This document shows positions 1 through 4,522 of a stretch of DNA of 6,644 bases, piece after piece (the stretch's first letter is position 1; each line of letters begins with the position of its first letter). A program made the translations under genes and the position numbers. This stretch comes from Acidisphaera sp035272265 (GTDB lineage Bacteria > Pseudomonadota > Alphaproteobacteria > Acetobacterales > Acetobacteraceae): the NCBI GenBank assembly GCA_035272265.1, contig DATEQV010000516.1, positions 1 through 6,644 of the forward strand, in the 5' to 3' direction. Under the pieces are notes generated by a model that saw only the letters and a list, made by a program, of their open reading frames with translations, made no database searches and was not told where the DNA came from.

Positions 1-109
1 CATCCCGGATCCAACCGAATACAAGGTCGTAGCGCGACGTTACCGCGCACCAAGGCGGGCTCCCCCTCGGCTCGTTTAATGTTGAAAGGACCCGAGCATT
101 GAATAACGC

Positions 110-412
110 TTGACAAGCGAAAGCCCCATACAAGCAGATACTCTGGCGTGGTCAATTGGCGCCGCGGCCGTGAGTTGGATTTCGTACAAAGTCGCGGTCG
201 CACTAGTACCCGGATGGGGCGCCGTAGTAAGAGCCGGTTTTGACCGCTACTTACCAGAATTAGCAAAGGAGTTGGGCTTCGTGTTGCCAAATACTGATCT
301 TAGGCGCCGTCAGTTTTGGCAGGATTTTAGCGCGCAAGCGTACTATCGACGCAATCCTGACGGAAGCCCGTTGTTCAAGGTGGAGGACTGGCTGTTCGTC
401 CGCAGACGATGA
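110..412 (+). CDS. Small hypothetical protein, AT-richer codon use, possible membrane segment
   Basis: I do not recognise this 100-residue protein. It begins with a hydrophobic, Trp-containing stretch (about residues 13-38) that could be one membrane or membrane-associated helix. A charged part follows, rich in Arg and aromatic residues (FDRYLPELAKEL, then RRRQFWQDF and KVEDWLFVRRR), and ends in a basic tail. The start is uncertain. TTG at 110 is the first possible start after an in-frame TAA at 104, but no good Shine-Dalgarno sequence lies before it (AAAGGA at 85-90 is 19 bases away); GTG at 170 is the next candidate. The codons include many of TTA, CTA, GTA, AGA, ACT and CTT type, unlike the strongly G/C-ending codons of the genes to the right. 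This suggests recent transfer or a region not under selection. No partner gene is visible. The amino acid composition looks protein-like, but the coding call is only moderate. Confidence 0.45.
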   Translation: MTSESPIQADTLAWSIGAAAVSWISYKVAVALVPGWGAVVRAGFDRYLPELAKELGFVLPNTDLRRRQFWQDFSAQAYYRRNPDGSPLFKVEDWLFVRRR

Positions 413-600
413 AGCTTCTACCAAACGCAATCTACCAACGATCGTAGCGTTTCCAGGCCGTCTTGGCGCGAAAGCACTCTGTGCCGATCCGCCTTTCCGC
501 CCCCGAGGCACGCATTCGCGCTACCCCCCGCCTTGACCTCCGTCGCCGCGGGCCAAGCATCGTCCCGGCACTCCCGCGCCCCGTGCGAAGGAACAGACTG

Positions 601-839
601 ATGGACTACTCCTGGCTTCCCCGACGTCTTATCTTCCACTGACGCCGCAGGCCCCCGTTGCCGACCACACCGAATCCGAAGCCGAGCGCCAGCGCCGCCT
701 CGCGTGGGAGGCGGCGCGGATCGCCGAGGCACGGGCCGATGTCGCCGCCGGCCGGATTGTCGACTCCGCCAAGGTGAAGGCCTGGATCGACAGCAACGGG
801 ACCGATCGCGAATTGCCCGTGCCGACCTCCGGCCGTTGA
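601..839 (+). pseudogene. Antitoxin remnant of a type II toxin-antitoxin pair (start frame-shifted)
   Basis: The frame ending at TGA 837-839 encodes a Glu/Arg/Ala-rich helical protein: AERQRRLAWEAARIAEARAD, then VAAGRIVDSAKVKAWIDS and a GTDRELPVP tail. I associate this pattern from memory with small antitoxins encoded just before ParE/RelE toxins in alphaproteobacteria, where they neutralise the toxin and repress the operon. That frame is open back to a TGA at 534 but has no ATG, GTG or TTG before the conserved body; the first is a GTG at 774, deep inside it. A well-placed ATG at 601, with AAGGA at 588-592 eight bases upstream, is in another frame and stops at 640-642 after 13 codons. The simplest reading is one or more indels in the N-terminal coding region, leaving a body with no start. 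The toxin remnant begins three bases after this stop. A TTGACC at 533-538 could be an old -35 box, but no clear -10 follows. A CTG start cannot be excluded. Confidence 0.55.
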
Positions 840-842
840 CCG

Positions 843-1000
843 ATGCCCCGCGTGAAGCGGGAACTCAGCTTCACCGATAGCACGCTTGCAGACCTCGATG
901 CCGCCGCGCGCTGGCTGACGATCCTGAACCGCTATGGCCGCGTGGTATCCTGCCCGCCGGGCCTGGGGCAATCGTCGGCCCTCGCGAAGCACTTCCGCCT
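843..1000 (+). pseudogene. ParE/RelE-like toxin remnant (N-terminus kept, middle lost)
   Basis: The ATG at 843 follows the antitoxin stop by three bases, the usual tight toxin-antitoxin spacing. The first 26 residues (MPRVKRELSFTDSTLADLDA then AARWLT) look like the N-terminal strand and helix of ParE/RelE-family toxins, ribonucleases or gyrase inhibitors that are normally about 95-110 residues long. After AARWLT the resemblance ends. The expected middle part is missing, and only a short GLGQSS segment around 958-975 recalls the GPGQS end that such toxins often have. I infer an internal deletion or substitution, so the product is unlikely to be active. The frame has no stop here and continues into the DUF4926 gene, so the right edge is approximate. 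An alternative is a real fused 183-residue protein running from 843 to 1394. Confidence 0.5.
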
Positions 1001-1076
1001 CTGGCGCGTTCAGTCACGCGGCGACCATGAACATCCACGTTGCGCCGCGCCCGTATCCGAAATAGGATTTTTTCTT

Positions 1077-1394
1077 ATGGCAGACGCACTTTCATTTCCC
1101 GGTGCAAAGGCGGTTCCGGCGAAGTCTCCGGCGCCGGCGGCCTCGTTCGCCCTCTACAGCCCGGTCTGGCTCGCGGACGACGTCCCGCTCGCCGACACCA
1201 CGCTGCCGAAGGGGACGCGGGGCGTCATCGTCGACCGACACGACGACCGGTCCACCTACGACGTCGAGTTCAACGAGCCGGTCCAGGCGGTGATCGCGCT
1301 GCCCGCCGACGCGCTCAGTCAGCCCAGGCCCCGCATGGCCGCGGAGATGCTCGGGCGGATCGGACGCGTCGCACGGCGACGGCTCGCCGGATAG
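1077..1394 (+). CDS. DUF4926 domain-containing protein
   Basis: This is a 105-residue protein. After a 23-residue Ala/Pro/Lys-rich leader, residues 24-80 match the DUF4926 pattern as I know it: a hydrophobic strand (FALYSPVWL), an acidic-proline turn (ADDVPL), a Lys-Gly turn (LPKGTRG) followed by VIVDRHDD, a YDVEF strand, and a last strand ending in LPADAL. The fold is expected to be a small SH3-like beta barrel. Its biochemical role is unknown, and members are often found in variable genome regions beside other small genes. The tail (81-105) is basic, ending in RVARRRLAG. I chose ATG 1077 because AGGA at 1064-1067 lies nine bases upstream and the family domain begins just after it. The same frame is open further upstream through the toxin remnant to 843, so a longer start is possible but less likely. 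No terminator is evident downstream. Confidence 0.72.
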   Translation: MADALSFPGAKAVPAKSPAPAASFALYSPVWLADDVPLADTTLPKGTRGVIVDRHDDRSTYDVEFNEPVQAVIALPADALSQPRPRMAAEMLGRIGRVARRRLAG

Positions 1395-1456
1395 ACCCCC
1401 GGATCACCGACCAGCTGCTCTCGGACCGGACCGCCCGCATCCCCCCGAAAAAACTC

Positions 1457-1485
1457 TTGCCAAGCACCGGGCATAGGACTAAATG
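1457..1485 (+). promoter_or_regulatory. Possible sigma-70-type promoter for the downstream hypothetical gene
   Basis: TTGCCA at 1457-1462 and TAAATG at 1480-1485 are separated by 17 bases, and an A-run at 1448-1453 lies directly upstream like an UP element. It sits in the only AT-richer patch between the DUF4926 gene and the gene starting at 1526. Transcription would start near 1492, leaving a leader of roughly 35 bases. The -10 box matches the consensus only partly, so this is a suggestion. Confidence 0.28.
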
Positions 1486-1525
1486 CCTCTACTGGTCCCC
1501 GGGCAACGAAGGAGGGAGGGACACC

Positions 1526-2614
1526 GTGCTGCGCTGGCTTCCACAGTCTCTCGTCCGCCTCTACCGGCGCCTCCTCGACGCGCGCCCGTATGCGCGCAAC
1601 ACACGCCCCAGGCTGCTCGCGCCGGAGGCGCCCGACACCCCCAGCGGCCTCCAACGCAAGCTGCGGCTGGACATCGCGCAGGACGCGTTCTGCCATCACC
1701 GGCCGAAGCCCCGCGTGCTGTTCCGCCTCGGCCAGTCGCACCGCCTCGACTCCTGGTGCGAGCAGAAGCGCGGCCATCGTTGCCCCGCCTGCGCGCACGC
1801 CCACACGCTCTACGTCCGGGCGCGCGACCGCGACGACTGGAAGGCCGAATGCAAGCTGCATCGCCTCGCGCGCCGCGGCGTCGTCCGCCTGCTCGCCGAG
1901 CGCCGCGAATACCGCCACCACCGGCGCGTCCTCTGCGCCCGGGTTCGCGAAGAAGCCGCCGCGTCCCGCCAATACCCGCCCGAAACGCAGGAATACTACG
2001 GCCTGTCGACGTATTATCGCCCGTCCCCGATCGGCTACGTCGCCGACCGGCGCGCGGTCGAGGCCGCGCTCCTCCGCGCCCACGCCCGCCACCTGCGGCG
2101 CGAGACCCAGAAACGCCGCCTGCGTAAGAACGGCGCGAGCGCGACCGCGCCGGCACCCGTCGTCGCGCCTCGGTCCGCGCCGCCTCCCATTCCGGCCGCG
2201 CCCCGCCCCACAGACGTCGCGAAGCGGCCGCGCCGCCCGGCCGCCCCGCGGATCGCCGCGCGCGAGGCCGCCGCCCCCCGTCCGGCCGCCATCCCGGCCC
2301 AAGCCGCGATCGCCTGCCCGCCGGCCGCACCCACCCCCACCCACGCGGCGACGGCCCCCGTCGCCGACGCCCGCCACAGCGACGCCTCCAGCAGCGACGC
2401 CCCCCGGAGCGACGCCCACGGCACCGACGCCGCTCGGAACGGCGCCTCTCGGACCGGCGGCATCCACCCGGACAGGCCGGCGACCGCCGCCGCCCCGGCC
2501 GTCGCGCCCCCCGCGTTCGCCGAATCACCTCCCGCACCTGCTCCGGCCGCCGCCCCGCCTGCCCGGGCGTCCCCGGCCGCCCTGCTTTCGTTGCGCTTGC
2601 ACATGGCGCGCTAG
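1526..2614 (+). CDS. Hypothetical protein with Cys/His cluster and long Ala/Pro-rich repeat tail
   Basis: I do not recognise this 362-residue protein. The GTG start at 1526 follows a strong purine tract (GGAGGGAGGG, 1511-1520) by five bases, and the frame keeps G/C-ending codons to the stop. Residues 1-30 are basic. The conserved-looking part (about 30-200) contains Cys78, His84, Cys86, Cys89, His91 and His93 (CEQKRGHRCPACAHAH), which could be a small zinc-binding knuckle; with only one CxxC pair this is inference. An Arg-rich helical stretch follows, then a Tyr-rich patch (QEYYGLSTYYRPSPIGY) and another basic helix ending near residue 200 (RRETQKRRLRKNG). From about 205 to the end the sequence is low-complexity Ala/Pro/Arg with a pentapeptide repeat block. 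The strongly basic character would suit binding to nucleic acid or another polyanion, but nothing proves it. No signal peptide or membrane segment is visible. It ends 63 bases before the probable infC start, in the same direction. Confidence 0.7.
   Translation: MLRWLPQSLVRLYRRLLDARPYARNTRPRLLAPEAPDTPSGLQRKLRLDIAQDAFCHHRPKPRVLFRLGQSHRLDSWCEQKRGHRCPACAHAHTLYVRARDRDDWKAECKLHRLARRGVVRLLAERREYRHHRRVLCARVREEAAASRQYPPETQEYYGLSTYYRPSPIGYVADRRAVEAALLRAHARHLRRETQKRRLRKNGASATAPAPVVAPRSAPPPIPAAPRPTDVAKRPRRPAAPRIAAREAAAPRPAAIPAQAAIACPPAAPTPTHAATAPVADARHSDASSSDAPRSDAHGTDAARNGASRTGGIHPDRPATAAAPAVAPPAFAESPPAPAPAAAPPARASPAALLSLRLHMAR
2357..2461 (+). repeat. Seven degenerate 15-bp tandem repeats encoding pentapeptides
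   Basis: Seven units of 15 bases lie in frame inside the tail of the hypothetical gene. They encode PVADA, RHSDA, SSSDA, PRSDA, HGTDA, ARNGA and SRTGG. The core of the unit is AGCGACGCC, and the last two units have drifted. The period keeps the reading frame, so copy-number change would lengthen or shorten the tail without breaking the gene. Confidence 0.75.
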
Positions 2615-2624
2615 CCGCGCCATG
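2602..2624 (+). promoter_or_regulatory. Perfect 9-bp inverted repeat over a stop codon, upstream of infC
   Basis: CATGGCGCG (2602-2610) and CGCGCCATG (2616-2624) are exact inverted copies around CTAGC, giving a GC-rich hairpin with a five-base loop. The loop holds the TAG stop (2612-2614) of the upstream gene. No T-run follows, so it is not a classical intrinsic terminator. It could slow or attenuate read-through into infC, protect an mRNA end, or serve as a protein-binding dyad. It ends 53 bases before the likely infC start. Confidence 0.5.
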
Positions 2625-2666
2625 CTCGCGCATCATGACGCGCCGCCGATGACCCCGAACCGCGAC

Positions 2667-2671
2667 AGGAG
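2667..2671 (+). promoter_or_regulatory. Shine-Dalgarno sequence that supports the ATA start of infC
   Basis: AGGAG lies six bases before ATA at 2678-2680, which is ideal spacing. The competing ATG at 2693 has only GAGGA at 2685-2689, three bases away, which is too close. This site therefore decides the start of infC. Confidence 0.7.
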
Positions 2672-2677
2672 ACACAA

Positions 2678-3223
2678 ATAGCCCGAGGACCGATGCCCGC
2701 CCCCGCCCCCGCCCCCTCCCGCGACGGGCCGCGCGTGAACGAGGACATCCGCGCCGCCTCGGTGCGGCTGATCGACCAGGACGGCGAGATGCAGGGGGTG
2801 ATGACGACGCGAGAGGCGCTGCGCCGCGCCTACGACGCCGGCCTCGACCTGCTCGAGATCAGCCCGAACGCCGACCCGCCGGTGGCCAAGATCCTCGACT
2901 TCGGGAAATACAAATACGAGGCCCAGAAAAAGCGCAACGAGGCCAAGAAGAAACAGAAAGTCATCGAGATCAAGGAGATCAAGGTCCGCCCGAACATCGA
3001 CGAGAACGACTATCAGGTGAAGATGCGCGCCATGAAGTCGTTCATCGAGGAAGGCGACAAGGTCAAGGTCACGCTCCGCTTCCGCGGCCGCGAGATGGCG
3101 CACCAGGAGATCGGCGTCCGCGTGCTCGAACGCATCCGCAACGAGATGGAGCAGCTCACCAAGGTCGAGCAGATGCCGAAGATGGAAAACCGGCAGATGG
3201 TCATGGTGCTGTCGCCGCGCTGA
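2678..3223 (+). CDS. infC: Translation initiation factor IF-3
   Basis: IF-3 binds the 30S ribosomal subunit, keeps it apart from 50S, and proofreads the start codon and initiator tRNA. The N-terminal domain begins around PRVNEDIR, the IF-3 signature KILDFGKYKYEAQK starts at residue 71, and a Lys-rich linker helix follows. The C-terminal domain carries RFRGREMAH (134-142) and ends VMVLSPR. With the ATA start the protein has 181 residues, normal for the family. I prefer ATA 2678 over ATG 2693 (176 residues) because AGGAG sits six bases upstream and the added residues (ARGP) resemble the ARR/ARG beginnings of alphaproteobacterial IF-3 as I recall them. Rare starts (AUU, AUA, AUC) are typical of infC and let IF-3 repress its own translation. 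Neither rpmI nor rplT follows; the next gene starts 99 bases downstream. The identification is secure; the start is likely. Confidence 0.97.
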   Translation: MARGPMPAPAPAPSRDGPRVNEDIRAASVRLIDQDGEMQGVMTTREALRRAYDAGLDLLEISPNADPPVAKILDFGKYKYEAQKKRNEAKKKQKVIEIKEIKVRPNIDENDYQVKMRAMKSFIEEGDKVKVTLRFRGREMAHQEIGVRVLERIRNEMEQLTKVEQMPKMENRQMVMVLSPR

Positions 3224-3322
3224 CCCCGCGCCGGGACAATGTCTCTTATCAAGGGATGATTTTCATCACAGGATAGAACCGATCACGGCGCCGACGCGCC
3301 CGATCCAGGGGGAGGCACCCGC

Positions 3323-4522
3323 ATGGCAGTCCGACACCAACTTGTCCTGCCGCGGCGCGACGCCGTCGCTCTCCTGCTGACCGCCCTCGCCGGCTGCACC
3401 GCCCAGCCCGGCGCACCGACCGCCGCCGCCCCGCCGCCGCCGCCGGTGCCGCTCGACCAGGCGGCGTTGAACGCGGGCAACGCCGTGCTTGCCGCCACCG
3501 CCGCCGCCGGCGGCCACACGGTCGTCATCGACCCGCTGGTCAACGGCGTCACCGGCGAGCAGTCGGCCAGCACCAAGACCCTCGGCACCCGCCTCGCCGA
3601 ACTGGCGCGAGAGCGCTACCCGCAGCTCGAGGTCAAGCCGTTCGACTCGACCACCGTCGCCGCGGCGCCGGTCGTCCTCATCGGCACCTTCACCCCGGTC
3701 AACGCGTCCAACCAGCCGACCGGCCCCCGCGAGGCCTACCGCTTCTGCCTCGTCGCCGCCGATCTCCGCTCCGGCAAGACGGTCGCCAAGAGCGTGGTCC
3801 GCGCGGAGCCTGCCGGCGTCGACGGCACGCCCACCCGCATGTTCGCCGACAGCCCCGCCTGGACCGACGACGCCAGCGTCAGGGCGTACATCCAGACCTG
3901 CCAGGGGACGAAGGTCGGCGACCCGATCCCGCCGGCCTACGTGAACGGCATCATCACCGCCGCGATCATCAACCAGGCGATGCAGGCCTACGAGGCCGGG
4001 CAGTACCGCGAAGCGCTGACGTTGTTCGAGAACGCGCGCACCACGCCCGCCGGCGACCAGCTCCGCGTCTACAACGGCGTCTATCTGGCCCGCACCAGGC
4101 TCGGCCAGCCGGAGCGCGTCGCGGCGTTCGGCGACGTCGTCGACTACGGGCTGAAGAACAACCGTCTTGCGGTGAAGCTGCTGTTCCGTCCCGCCTCGAC
4201 CGCCTTCGTCGCCGACCGCCAGGTCAGCGGCGACTACGACATGTGGCTGCGCGTGATCGCCGACCACAGCGCCAAGTCCGCCGCCTGCCTGCAGGTCACC
4301 GGCCACACCAGCGCCTCGGGCTCGCCCGCGCTCAACGAGCAGCTCTCGGTGCTGCGCGCCGAATACGTCAAGCAACGGCTGCAGACCGACAATCCGTCGC
4401 TGACTGGCCATCTGATCGCGGCCGGCGAGGGTTCCAAGCAGGCCCTCGTCGGCACCGGCGCGGACGACGCGAGCGACGCGCTCGACCGCCGGGTCGAGTT
4501 CAAGGTCATCTCGAGCTGCTGA
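3323..4522 (+). CDS. OmpA-family outer-membrane lipoprotein (caspase partner)
   Basis: This 399-residue protein has a lipoprotein signal: basic and hydrophobic segments, then lipobox LAGC with Cys25. Thr at +2 suits outer-membrane sorting. A Pro-rich spacer (36-43) follows. Residues about 50-200 (VVIDPLVNGVTG, VVLIGTFTPV, LVAADLRSGKTVAKSVV) resemble the FlgO/LpoB/CsgG-like fold of envelope lipoproteins; this is tentative. Residues about 210-270 look like a TPR pair (MQAYEAGQYREALTLFENAR). Residues 286-399 form an OmpA/MotB-like peptidoglycan-binding domain with GHT at 327-329, LSVLRAEYV including Arg345, and LDRRVEF near the end. The Asp usual after GHT is Ser330 here, while the paired Arg is kept, so binding of peptidoglycan may differ. 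ATG 3323 is supported by GGGGGAGG ending seven bases upstream. An AT-richer patch (3236-3280) between infC and this gene probably holds the promoter, but I see no convincing boxes. The stop overlaps the likely CTG start of the caspase gene, implying joint translation. Confidence 0.88.
   Translation: MAVRHQLVLPRRDAVALLLTALAGCTAQPGAPTAAAPPPPPVPLDQAALNAGNAVLAATAAAGGHTVVIDPLVNGVTGEQSASTKTLGTRLAELARERYPQLEVKPFDSTTVAAAPVVLIGTFTPVNASNQPTGPREAYRFCLVAADLRSGKTVAKSVVRAEPAGVDGTPTRMFADSPAWTDDASVRAYIQTCQGTKVGDPIPPAYVNGIITAAIINQAMQAYEAGQYREALTLFENARTTPAGDQLRVYNGVYLARTRLGQPERVAAFGDVVDYGLKNNRLAVKLLFRPASTAFVADRQVSGDYDMWLRVIADHSAKSAACLQVTGHTSASGSPALNEQLSVLRAEYVKQRLQTDNPSLTGHLIAAGEGSKQALVGTGADDASDALDRRVEFKVISSC

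Noticed and set aside
2..79. Tail of an upstream gene ending at TAA 77-79
   Set aside because: About 25 residues with no recognisable feature, and another frame is also open to 102; cannot choose.
110..142. TTGACA at 110-115 as a -35 promoter box
   Set aside because: No acceptable -10 box at 16-18 bases; the best match, GATACT, is 21 bases away.
423..452. AAACG ... CGTTT with inner CTAC/GTAG after the small gene as a terminator
   Set aside because: Interrupted, AT-rich stem without a T-run; likely chance.
1319..2467. Long minus-strand open frames across the hypothetical gene
   Set aside because: High GC content leaves few stops; the products are Arg/Gly/Ala-rich with no recognisable domain and lie opposite a better supported gene.
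2035..2604. Minus-strand frame with a pentapeptide-repeat look (ASLRG, ASLLE, ASLWR)
   Set aside because: It is the complement of the 15-bp repeats in the plus-strand gene and shares its third codon position, so it looks coding by symmetry. It has no SD and no homology outside the repeat, while the plus frame is continuous from a strong SD at 1511.
3255..3267. GATGA-TTT-TCATC hairpin after infC as a terminator
   Set aside because: Five-bp AT-rich stem with no following T-run; too weak.
3266..4411. Long minus-strand frame opposite the lipoprotein gene
   Set aside because: Low-complexity translation without domain features; the plus strand has a lipobox, an OmpA-like domain and an SD.
4243..4518. 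Extension of the caspase frame to GTG 4243
   Set aside because: The added 92 residues are Arg-rich and overlap the OmpA-like domain in another frame, and they would bury the signal peptide.
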